Assembly: GCF_002160515.1 (NCBI RefSeq)
Contig: NZ_NFKS01000001.1
Coordinates: forward strand, 124,001 to 188,000
DNA length: 64,000 nucleotides
Direction of reading: 5' to 3'
Source of the DNA: Anaeromassilibacillus sp. An172
GTDB lineage: Bacteria; Bacillota; Clostridia; Oscillospirales; Acutalibacteraceae
Part shown: positions 17,486 to 24,756 of the stretch, piece by piece
Layout: each line of letters starts with the position of its first letter
Numbering within the stretch: position 1 is the stretch's first letter
The notes under the pieces: generated by a model
Told to the model about the DNA's origin: nothing
The model's database searches: none
The model's input: only the letters and a program-made list of their open reading frames with translations
Program-made: the position numbers and the translations under genes

Positions 17486-19087
17486 TCAGATAAACAAAAG
17501 CCCCCGGCTGTCATAAACCGAAGCGCCTGTATCGTTGCCGCAGCGGATCGCCCGGTCAAGCCCCATGATAGTGGCGATTGCGCCGTCGATTTTCTCTGTG
17601 GATTTCTCTTTGTCCGCCTTGATATTGCCCGCCGGATCCGTGCGGATATAGATGTTGTCCATCATCCAGCGCAGCACTGGGTGGCCGCCGTGAGCGATGC
17701 GTTCCTCCAGCACCAGCTTCATCAGCTCCTTGGTCGGCGGGGACATATCCTTAAAGCCCTGTCCGAAGGGAACCACCGTAAAGCCCATGCCTTCCAGATT
17801 CTGCACCATCTGCACAGCGCCCCAGCGGTCAAAGGCAATCTCCCGGATGTTGAACCGTTCGCCCAACTGCTCGATGAATTTCTCAATGTAGCCGTAATGT
17901 ACCACGTTGCCTTCTGTAGTCATCAGCGTCCCCTGGCGCTCCCATAGATCATAGGGGACATGGTCGCGTCGGACACGGAGGTCAAGCGTTTCCTCCGGTA
18001 TCCAGAAGTAGGGCAGGATGTAGTATTTGTCCTCCTCATCCAGCGGCGGGAACACCAGCACAAAGGCCGTGATGTCCGTGGTGGAGGACAAGTCCAGCCC
18101 GCCGTAGCAGATGCGGCCTTCCAAATCGTCCTCGGAAACCGGGAACGCGCAGGCGTCCCACTTGTCCATCGGCATCCAACGGACAGACTGTTTCACCCAC
18201 TGATTGAGCCTTAGCTGCCGGAAAGCGTTCTCCTCGCCAGGATTCTGCCGGGCGGATTCACAGGCTGCCCTGACCTTGTCGATCCCCACCGTGATGCCCA
18301 GGGAAGGATTTGCCTTCTTCCAGACCTTGGGGTCTGTCCAGTCCTCATTCTCGGCAGCACCGTAAATGACCGAATAAAAGGTAGGATCAACCTTCCGTCC
18401 CTCTGCGATGTCAATGGCTTTCTGGTGTACCTCATAGCAGATGGAGTTGGTATCGTTGCCGGCCGTGGTGATCAGAAAGTAAAGCGGCTGCATCCGGGCG
18501 TCCCCGGAGCCCTGGAGCATGACGTCAAAGAGTTTCCGGTTAGGCTGGGTATGCAGCTCATCGAAGATTACGCCGTGGGTATTAAAGCCATGCTTGTTCG
18601 CCACATCCGCCGAAAGCACCTGGTAGGAGCTGTTAGTGGGAAGGTAGGTGATCTTCTTCTGGGATTCCAGGATCTTTACCCGCTTGGAAAGCGCCGGACA
18701 GAACCGCACCATATCCACCGCCACATCAAACACGATCTTTGCCTGGTTGCGGTCAGCGGCGCAGCCATACACCTCAGCCCGTTCCTCGCCGTCCCCACAG
18801 AGAAGCAGGAGCGCCACGGCGGCGGCAAGCTCCGATTTGCCCTGTTTCTTGGGGATCTCGATATATGCTGTATTAAACTGACGGTAGCCATTGGGCTTTA
18901 ACACGCCGAACAGGTCGCGGATGATCTGTTCCTGCCAGTCAATCAGTTCAAAGGGTTTTCCCGCCCAGGTGCCCTTGGTGTGGCAGAGGGACTCGATGAA
19001 CATGACCGCATAGTCGGCGGCGTCCTTATCATAGTGCGAGGTCTTCGCCATGAACTTGGTAGGCTTGTATTTCTTCAGTTTTCGCAT
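17486..19087 (-). CDS. terL: Terminase large subunit
   Basis: A 533-residue DNA-packaging motor. The ATPase domain has the Walker A-like IPKKQGKSE (79-86) and Walker B with FDE (175-177). The nuclease domain follows, with GGLDLSSTTD supplying a likely metal-binding aspartate. ATG at 19087, 8 bases after GGGAGG, is used. The small subunit is not adjacent but about 7.7 kb upstream, with an accessory block between. Confidence 0.95.
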   Translation of the reverse strand: MRKLKKYKPTKFMAKTSHYDKDAADYAVMFIESLCHTKGTWAGKPFELIDWQEQIIRDLFGVLKPNGYRQFNTAYIEIPKKQGKSELAAAVALLLLCGDGEERAEVYGCAADRNQAKIVFDVAVDMVRFCPALSKRVKILESQKKITYLPTNSSYQVLSADVANKHGFNTHGVIFDELHTQPNRKLFDVMLQGSGDARMQPLYFLITTAGNDTNSICYEVHQKAIDIAEGRKVDPTFYSVIYGAAENEDWTDPKVWKKANPSLGITVGIDKVRAACESARQNPGEENAFRQLRLNQWVKQSVRWMPMDKWDACAFPVSEDDLEGRICYGGLDLSSTTDITAFVLVFPPLDEEDKYYILPYFWIPEETLDLRVRRDHVPYDLWERQGTLMTTEGNVVHYGYIEKFIEQLGERFNIREIAFDRWGAVQMVQNLEGMGFTVVPFGQGFKDMSPPTKELMKLVLEERIAHGGHPVLRWMMDNIYIRTDPAGNIKADKEKSTEKIDGAIATIMGLDRAIRCGNDTGASVYDSRGLLFI

Positions 19088-19201
19088 AGACACCACCTCC
19101 CAAATGGCATAAAAAATAGCCGCATCGCTGCGACTTCCAAAATGGTTCTGTACGAGAGAAAGAGCCGTGCGGCTCGATCTCAGGTTATTATGTTCTTTTA
19201 T

Positions 19202-19489
19202 TTACTGCTGCATCGCCCAAGCGATGGCGTGGCCATCATCCTCAAACTCAACCCCGCTGGCTGCTCTCAGCCCGATCATACCTTCGCAGGTGTGGTCATC
19301 GGTAAGGAACTCGTATGCCGCGCCGAAGCAGCAGGGCTTGTTTCTCCCGTTGTAGTAGTATCCGGCAAGGAGAACCTTATCTCCAAAAGTCAACGTCTTG
19401 CCGTCCATGCCGGAGAACCGCATCTCCAAATCCTCGGTTGTGGTGGGGTTCGGCAGCCGGTACTTTTTCATCGCTTCGTTGATCATCAT
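19202..19489 (-). CDS. Unrecognised phage protein, 95 aa
   Basis: A 95-residue protein starting MMINEAMKKYRLPNPTTTED, with an ATG after GGAGGATACAAGCC. I do not recognise the family. It looks like a compact alpha/beta protein without membrane segments. It is the only gene between promoter copy B and the large terminase. Confidence 0.7.
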   Translation of the reverse strand: MMINEAMKKYRLPNPTTTEDLEMRFSGMDGKTLTFGDKVLLAGYYYNGRNKPCCFGAAYEFLTDDHTCEGMIGLRAASGVEFEDDGHAIAWAMQQ

Positions 19490-19533
19490 GGCTTGTATCC
19501 TCCGTTTTCTTTGTTTTCCCTTTCGGTGTGTAC

Positions 19534-19562
19534 ATATTCGCTCTAAAACCATATATTATCAA
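19534..19562 (-). promoter_or_regulatory. Promoter copy B
   Basis: Minus strand: -35 TTGATA (19562-19557), 17-base spacer ending TTTTAGAGC, -10 GAATAT (19539-19534). It is 44 bases upstream of the 95-residue gene and belongs to the four-copy promoter family. Confidence 0.7.
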
Positions 19563-19613
19563 GTTAATTCTGAGCATAATCCGCACAAAGATCGGAGGAA
19601 TAAATTGTGTATA

Positions 19614-19814
19614 TCACTCCTGTGTATGGCGGTGGATCGTCTCAATGATCTGCTCCTGCTCGGACGGCTCCACGCCAATGGACTGGAGCGCCTGTCGGGT
19701 GCCACAGTCCGGGCAGATGAGCGTTTTGTTATCCTCTCTGGAAAGTGCCGGGGCGCCGTGGTAGGTCCTGCCGCAAATCGGGCAAACCGCCATCCGGATC
19801 ACATTATCCTTCAT
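19614..19814 (-). CDS. Small zinc-ribbon protein
   Basis: A 66-residue protein with two CxxC pairs (VCPICGRTYHG and LICPDCGTRQAL), a typical zinc ribbon, and an acidic helical tail. It overlaps the cyclotransferase gene by 11 bases. Possibly a nucleic acid or protein adaptor; no specific function can be given. Confidence 0.7.
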   Translation of the reverse strand: MKDNVIRMAVCPICGRTYHGAPALSREDNKTLICPDCGTRQALQSIGVEPSEQEQIIETIHRHTQE

Positions 19815-20280
19815 ATCCGCATACCTCCCTGCATTTATCGTAGGCGTCAACCAGAATATTCTTGTCAAAGCGGAAGGCGTCGTACCCTTCCAGGCAAGTC
19901 CGCATATAGAGATTGCTGGGAACCCCAATCGGCCTGTCCTCGTGCATGATGTAGGCAAAGGCCGTCACCGTCCTGCGTCTGCCTGTCCGGATGCCTTTGT
20001 ACTGGAGACGGATATCCCGCTTGTAGTAAAAGGTCGGGAATCCTTCATAACGGTCGAGGGCGGCTTCGTCTGCAGCCGTTACCTCCCAGATCACCACGGG
20101 AACCGTGCCGTTTTCGCATTCTTCAATGGTCAGGTAAGAGCCGGTCCGGCTCCCCTTAAAAAGCAGTTCCCAATCTTTGAGGTTTGCCGTGCCGAGGATC
20201 GTGGCGTGTGGGCAGCGCATCCGCATCTGCCGAACATTCAGGTTGCTGCCGTAGGCGATGTAGTATCTTTTTCTTTTCAT
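19804..20280 (-). CDS. Gamma-glutamylcyclotransferase-like (AIG2/GGCT) protein
   Basis: A 158-residue GGCT-fold protein. YIAYGSNLNVRQM is the substrate-loop motif YGSN. The catalytic glutamate is expected within ALDRYEGFP. Members release gamma-glutamyl groups as 5-oxoproline. Here it follows an amidoligase gene that could make the matching amide bond. The gap from that gene (20,281-20,388) is unusually rich in hairpins. Confidence 0.82.
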   Translation of the reverse strand: MKRKRYYIAYGSNLNVRQMRMRCPHATILGTANLKDWELLFKGSRTGSYLTIEECENGTVPVVIWEVTAADEAALDRYEGFPTFYYKRDIRLQYKGIRTGRRRTVTAFAYIMHEDRPIGVPSNLYMRTCLEGYDAFRFDKNILVDAYDKCREVCGYEG

Positions 20281-20298
20281 GTGTATCCATCCTTTCCT

Positions 20299-20390
20299 GA
20301 AGGACTTAGGTTACTTGTCCTTCTACCACCCTAAGACCGCCGAAGCGGTCAGGGGAAAGGTGGCAGGAGGCTAACTCCTGCGTGTCCTTC
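20299..20390 (-). ncRNA. Candidate structured intergenic RNA
   Basis: In plus coordinates, GAAGGAC (20,299-305) can pair with either of two GTCCTTC copies (20,317-323 or 20,384-390). Between them lie ACCGC/GCGGT closing a stable four-base loop (UUCG when read on the minus strand), an outer CCACC/GGTGG pairing, and GCAGGAG/CTCCTGC. The element lies between the amidoligase and cyclotransferase genes and could be a leader, an attenuator or a processed RNA. Existence of structure is clear; function is unknown. Confidence 0.5.
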
Positions 20391-21339
20391 AAGCGGCGGC
20401 CCTGCCGTGCCGGAAGGCTGTGTCCCCGGTCAGGTTGCGGGTCAGGAAATCTCTGGCCGTTGCGAACTCCTCGCCGATGAAGCCCAGGCGGAGGAGCCAG
20501 GTGCGCATGGCGTATTTGGGGTTCTCGTTCTGCTGGGGCTTAGGGCTTGCCGTCCGCACATCCTTTGCCATTTGGCTTAAGGCCAGGCAAAGCTGGATGT
20601 AGCTCTTAAGCTGCCCCGCGTGGATGCCGCCTCGGCGCTCTGCGGTCGGCTCATCGAATTGGAAAAGCCGGAATTCGACCGTCCCCTTGGTAAAGGTGGC
20701 ATGGAGGTTGAGCATATGGTAGCGGCTGTCGTTGTAGTGGTGACTCCTGCCGTAGCTTGCGCCGTTGCTGGTGTACCAGATATCCGCAAGGTGCGCCATT
20801 GAGCGGGGCTTCCTGCGGTTGACCTGTTCCAAAAACCGTGGGTCTACCGTGCGGCAATAGCGGCTCATGCGGCCCCGGTCGAGTTTCAGCGCCTCAGCGA
20901 TCAGGCTCTCATGGCTTGCCATGATGTTGGCAAGGTTGCGCAGGCTCTGCGGCGTGTGTCCCTGCGCCCCGATGTGGATGTGGACGCCGCATCCTCTGGA
21001 GGCGTCGCTCTTGGCGCCTGCGTGTCTGAGCTGCCTGCAAAGCTCCTGCAGGGTTTCGATGTCATCGTAGGTCAGGATCGGGGTGACCAGTTCGCATTTC
21101 TGGTCATCCGGTCCCGCAATGGAAACATCCTTCTGGAACTTCCACTCGCGCCCGTCTGCGTCCCAGGCCGACCAGGTGCTGTATCCGTTGCGGCCGGCGG
21201 TATTCTCGTAGCGTCCGGTGCCGAAAAACTCGGCGGCAGCCTTGGCTGCCTTCTGGCGGGTGATGTTATTCATCTCAACCTCGACCCCGATGGTCTGCTT
21301 TTTCATCTCTGTAATCTGCCTTGCGGTTTTCTCATTCAT
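20389..21339 (-). CDS. Amidoligase-family (COOH-NH2 ligase) protein
   Basis: A 316-residue protein of the amidoligase_2 family, related to glutamine synthetase and glutamate-cysteine ligases. TIGVEVEMNN carries the first metal-binding glutamates, KCELVTPIL another, and GCGVHIHIGAQG the His motif. It should form an amide bond between a carboxylate and an amine using ATP; the substrate is unknown. The last ~45 residues closely match the C-terminus of the gene at 21,996. ATG at 21339 follows GGAGGATTCACC. Confidence 0.85.
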   Translation of the reverse strand: MNEKTARQITEMKKQTIGVEVEMNNITRQKAAKAAAEFFGTGRYENTAGRNGYSTWSAWDADGREWKFQKDVSIAGPDDQKCELVTPILTYDDIETLQELCRQLRHAGAKSDASRGCGVHIHIGAQGHTPQSLRNLANIMASHESLIAEALKLDRGRMSRYCRTVDPRFLEQVNRRKPRSMAHLADIWYTSNGASYGRSHHYNDSRYHMLNLHATFTKGTVEFRLFQFDEPTAERRGGIHAGQLKSYIQLCLALSQMAKDVRTASPKPQQNENPKYAMRTWLLRLGFIGEEFATARDFLTRNLTGDTAFRHGRAAA

Positions 21340-21387
21340 GGTGAATCCTCCGTTTTCATTTGGTGTGTTTTCCCTTTCGGTGTACAC

Positions 21388-21416
21388 ATATTCGCTCTAA
21401 AAGAGGATAATAGCAA
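21388..21416 (-). promoter_or_regulatory. Promoter copy C (amidoligase)
   Basis: Minus strand: -35 TTGCTA (21416-21411), 17-base spacer ending TTTTAGAGC, -10 GAATAT (21393-21388). It shares spacer and upstream sequence with copies A, B and D. Confidence 0.7.
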
Positions 21417-21468
21417 GGCCATTTCCGATAATATACTACACAAAGATGACTGCTGGATACTGTGTAAT

Positions 21469-21795
21469 TTACAGCCTTTTTCCACCATCCGTAATTGGCG
21501 TGAGAGAGCCGTTTTTTCCTTCATCGAGTATAGCGAGAGCCAGCCGGAATCCCGTCCGCAGCCCATCAATAAAATACTCCTCAGCGGTCATGCCCGTAAT
21601 GGAGGCTTGCAGGCAAATCATCTTATCAAGGATTTCGGACGTCTCATGATCCAGCATGGATCGGAGTTTTTCTTCTTCATCGGCCAGACCGGCAGCGGCT
21701 TTTCCATACTCCGAATTACAATCAAACTGCTTTTCATTCGGATTAATGTTCCCATAGAAGAAGTCCTTCAGAATGTTATTCGGCACGGCGGTCAC
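21469..21795 (-). CDS. DUF6809-like protein
   Basis: A 108-residue helical protein, GTG start, with LKDFFYGNINPNE near the N-terminus and GMTAEEYFIDGLRTGFRLALAIL near the C-terminus, as in the DUF6809 family common on clostridial mobile elements. It overlaps the upstream DUF4314-like gene by 20 bases. Function unknown. Confidence 0.72.
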   Translation of the reverse strand: MTAVPNNILKDFFYGNINPNEKQFDCNSEYGKAAAGLADEEEKLRSMLDHETSEILDKMICLQASITGMTAEEYFIDGLRTGFRLALAILDEGKNGSLTPITDGGKRL

Positions 21796-22012
21796 CCACC
21801 TTTCTCACAATGTCCTCCCCATAGACCACGTTCAGGCCGCTGCCGTTGTCCCAGCGCATGAGGAGGGAACCGGTATCATCCACACCGAGTACCGTGCCGA
21901 GCGTACCGGCGAGTGGCGCTTGGGCATCATCCATCCGCACCAGTTCCACACGGGTGCCGGCGGGATAGTCCCGGCGGATACGCTCCACGGTATCTTTATT
22001 CGGAAACCGCAT
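21776..22012 (-). CDS. DUF4314-like small protein
   Basis: A 78-residue protein (FPNKDTVERIRRDYPAGTRVELVRM, GTVLGVDDTGSLLMRWDNGS) matching the DUF4314 fold, a small SH3-like beta barrel. ATG at 22012 is preferred because GGAGG lies 7 bases upstream; an ATG five codons earlier also exists. It overlaps both neighbours, which indicates coupled translation. Confidence 0.75.
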   Translation of the reverse strand: MRFPNKDTVERIRRDYPAGTRVELVRMDDAQAPLAGTLGTVLGVDDTGSLLMRWDNGSGLNVVYGEDIVRKVGDRRAE

Positions 22013-22718
22013 GGCCGGCACCTCCATTCTTGAAGGCCGAGGACCCAGAGAGGTTCTTCAGCAGGATCTTGCGTTCCCTTTTGTACTCGCTGCCGATGAA
22101 GCCCAGGCGCAGGAGAAAACACCGGAAGGCGTATTTCTCATTGTCCACCGGCTTCTCGGTCGCTGTTACCCGCTTGGCATTCCTGCTCATCTCGCAAAGT
22201 GCGAAAATGAAATGGGTGTAGGCTTTGATGGCATCGCAATCTGGCAGCTCCCTGAACCAGGGAAATGCTACCCGGTCGTCCAGCACCTCGATACGAAGAT
22301 CAGTGATGCCCATGGCCTTCCGTATCAGATTCCCTTTGGCATCCAGCAGCTTGGTGAGGTTGCCCACCGCCACCTTGTCGAACGGGATTTCCACCGTAAG
22401 CCCCACGGGTTCGCCCTGTGGCGCACTGTCGGCGGCTTCTTCCGTTTCCTTGGTTTCTTCCCCGGAGGGCTGTTCACCACCGTCCTGCGGCTCACATTCA
22501 AAGCCGGCAGCGGCAACGGCTTCCAGCACCCGCTCGACTTCCTCGCTGTCGGCACAGTCATCAAAGAGGAGCGTCCCATCCTTGGTGACCGTAAAGTAGT
22601 CGATTTCATAATTGCAGGTGGGCATAAACTTGTATTCCGCCCTGGCGCCTGTGGCATTGGCGATAACTTTTACCAGTTCCTTGCGCTTGGCGCCTGTCAC
22701 ATTGTATCTGATTTCCAT
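21996..22718 (-). CDS. Unrecognised phage protein sharing C-terminal module with amidoligase
   Basis: A 240-residue protein. Residues 1-75 form a small alpha/beta domain (MEIRYNVTGAKRKELVKVIA). An acidic linker follows (~80-105), then a middle domain. The last ~45 residues (NEKYAFRCFLLRLGFIGSEYK to the end) match the amidoligase C-terminus. Homologues are often labelled virulence-related, without functional evidence. It starts after GGAGGTTTTCGCAC, downstream of promoter copy D. Confidence 0.72.
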   Translation of the reverse strand: MEIRYNVTGAKRKELVKVIANATGARAEYKFMPTCNYEIDYFTVTKDGTLLFDDCADSEEVERVLEAVAAAGFECEPQDGGEQPSGEETKETEEAADSAPQGEPVGLTVEIPFDKVAVGNLTKLLDAKGNLIRKAMGITDLRIEVLDDRVAFPWFRELPDCDAIKAYTHFIFALCEMSRNAKRVTATEKPVDNEKYAFRCFLLRLGFIGSEYKRERKILLKNLSGSSAFKNGGAGHAVSE

Positions 22719-22751
22719 GTGCGAAAACCTCCTTTGTTTTTGGTAGGTACA

Positions 22752-22780
22752 TATATCACTCTGAACCCTTGAAATAGCAA
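22752..22780 (-). promoter_or_regulatory. Promoter copy D
   Basis: Minus strand: -35 TTGCTA (22780-22775), 17-base spacer ending GTTCAGAGT, -10 GATATA (22757-22752), 33 bases before the gene starting at 22718. Fourth member of the promoter family. Confidence 0.7.
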
Positions 22781-22818
22781 GCGGTTTTCGCACATTTCTC
22801 TGTAGAATAGAAACCAGT

Positions 22819-24756
22819 TTATCCTTCCGAAAACTGTGCATAGTACACGATCCCGGAAAGCACGAAATAGACGTTGGGGAGCGCCACACCGTTGCCCCAC
22901 ATTTTATACTCCGCACTGTCGGAGTGGGGATTCTTCAGCCACTTGACGATCTGGTTCCGGCTCTTAGGCTTGGAGGACGTCCCCATGACGGAGCGGTGTG
23001 TCTCAAACACCTCTGTCCAGAACTCGATCTCGTCCTCGGTCGGCTCGTCTGTCCCAAGTCCGGCGCACCACCAGTCCGGGAACCCCTGCAGTCTGGCGCA
23101 TTCGGTGGGTGTCAGCCTGCGGACGATGTACTCCGGCTCGGTCTCGTTCACCACAGGCGGGTCCTTATAGTCCCTCGCCATCAAGGTCGGGGACTGTTCC
23201 TTAAGCATCTGGGTGTAAGTGCCGGTGGTCATGCAATAAGCCACCGCATGGCGGTCAGCGGCATCCAGCGTAAAGGACACATCCTCATTCACGCCGCTGC
23301 CCTGGGGACCGTTCTTGTCCGCCCTGCCAATCATGGAACCCTGCAGGGCCACCACAGCCATGCCGCCCTGGTTGCAGGTAGGATTTCCGCCGTTCGCATC
23401 CAGGCATCTGGAAGTTTCCGCTTCGTAGAAGCCGCTCTTGGGATTCTCGGATTTCATGGCGTTGCTGTCCTTGGAGCAGATGCCGTAAACCTTGACCGCC
23501 AGTTCATTGCACCGGATCTCGCCCACATCGTAGGTGTTCAGCGTGTTCGCCACATCGAAGGCTTTCCACTGCTGACCCTCATCGGGAGAGTGGGGACGTG
23601 TGCCTTTCACGAACGGCACGAACACCGTCTGGTCGTTGTTGCAGCCCAGCGTGGCGGACTTGTTATCCTGGATCAGCGCGCCTTTGCCGCCGCCCTCACA
23701 GCCGGAGCGGATCTTCAGCGTCTTAGGCGTCTCCACTACAAAGGGCTGGTTGTTCCCGCCCATGCCGTAGGTGGCGTTGACCGTGGGGGCCGTCTCCAGC
23801 GGGCCGGTGTATCTGGTGTCCTGGCTATGGTTCTCATAGACCGCCGCCGGCACCGTACCGGCCCGGAGGGTGGGCGAGGTTTCCTCCTCATACCCGATGC
23901 CCCTGGCCTGTGCGGAATGCTCGGTGCAGAATCCGGCAGCTCCCATCACGCAGGGAGGATGCCCGTGGTTTTCCGCCCGAAGCGTTGCTGCAACGTCCTC
24001 CGTCACATCCATGCGGCCGCCGCCCTGGTCGTTTAGGCAGACGCAGCCTGTCGCTCCAGCGCTTTCCTCAAAAGCTCCGGCAGCTCCTTGCCACGAACGG
24101 AAGCCCTGCGGAGTATACCCAGACACGCCTTCGGACTCAAATAGTATTTTTCCGGCACTCCCGCCTGCAAGATCTGCGACAAGGTAGATACGTTTTCTGC
24201 GTTGGGGGACTCCCCAGTACTGTGCATCAAATACCCGCCATGCGAGACTGAAATCGTCTGCCACGATCTCCCCGGCGGCTGGCCACTTCGCAGGTCGAGC
24301 AGGATCAATCTTGTATCCTTTGACCGAGCAGACCTCTTCGAGGACGGACTGGAAGTCCGCGCCCTTGTTGGAGCTGAACGCGCCGGGGACGTTCTCCCAT
24401 ATGATGTATCTTGGATATCTGCCATTGGTTTTGCACCTCATTTCCTTTACGATTCGGACGGCTTCATAGAAAAGACTGGAACGGGAGCCGTCCAAGCCCT
24501 CCCGCCGACCTGCGATACTCATGTCCTGGCAGGGTGAGCCGAAGGTGATGATATCCACCGGCTCAATATCTGCGCCGTTCATTTTCGAGACATCGCCGTA
24601 ATGCTTTATAAACGGCAGCCGTTTGGTGGTCACCCGGATAGGAAACGGCTCGATCTCCGAAGCCCACACAGGGGTAATGCCGGAGATCAAGCCGCCTAAA
24701 GGAAAACCGCCGGAGCCGTCAAACAGGCTGCCGAGGGTCAGTTTATTCTGTTCCAT
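22819..24756 (-). CDS. DNA cytosine-5 methyltransferase with expanded repeat-rich region
   Basis: A 645-residue C5-methyltransferase. Motif I LFDGSGGF (11-18), motif IV GSPCQDMS with catalytic Cys76, motif VI ENV (121-123), motif VIII QRRKRI (185-190), motif IX RRLTPTECARLQGFP and motif X GNGVALPNV are all present. The region between VIII and IX is about 350 residues, far longer than usual, and holds at least eight degenerate units of the form (S/A/P)-T-L/V followed by short variable stretches. It probably modifies phage DNA. It overlaps the ParB-methylase gene by 14 bases. Confidence 0.93.
   Translation of the reverse strand: MEQNKLTLGSLFDGSGGFPLGGLISGITPVWASEIEPFPIRVTTKRLPFIKHYGDVSKMNGADIEPVDIITFGSPCQDMSIAGRREGLDGSRSSLFYEAVRIVKEMRCKTNGRYPRYIIWENVPGAFSSNKGADFQSVLEEVCSVKGYKIDPARPAKWPAAGEIVADDFSLAWRVFDAQYWGVPQRRKRIYLVADLAGGSAGKILFESEGVSGYTPQGFRSWQGAAGAFEESAGATGCVCLNDQGGGRMDVTEDVAATLRAENHGHPPCVMGAAGFCTEHSAQARGIGYEEETSPTLRAGTVPAAVYENHSQDTRYTGPLETAPTVNATYGMGGNNQPFVVETPKTLKIRSGCEGGGKGALIQDNKSATLGCNNDQTVFVPFVKGTRPHSPDEGQQWKAFDVANTLNTYDVGEIRCNELAVKVYGICSKDSNAMKSENPKSGFYEAETSRCLDANGGNPTCNQGGMAVVALQGSMIGRADKNGPQGSGVNEDVSFTLDAADRHAVAYCMTTGTYTQMLKEQSPTLMARDYKDPPVVNETEPEYIVRRLTPTECARLQGFPDWWCAGLGTDEPTEDEIEFWTEVFETHRSVMGTSSKPKSRNQIVKWLKNPHSDSAEYKMWGNGVALPNVYFVLSGIVYYAQFSEG

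Noticed and set aside
19600-19650. Fifth copy of the GATATA promoter near 19,610
   Set aside because: Only the -10-like bases match; no CTTG(A/C)TA at the right distance, and it overlaps the end of the zinc-ribbon gene.
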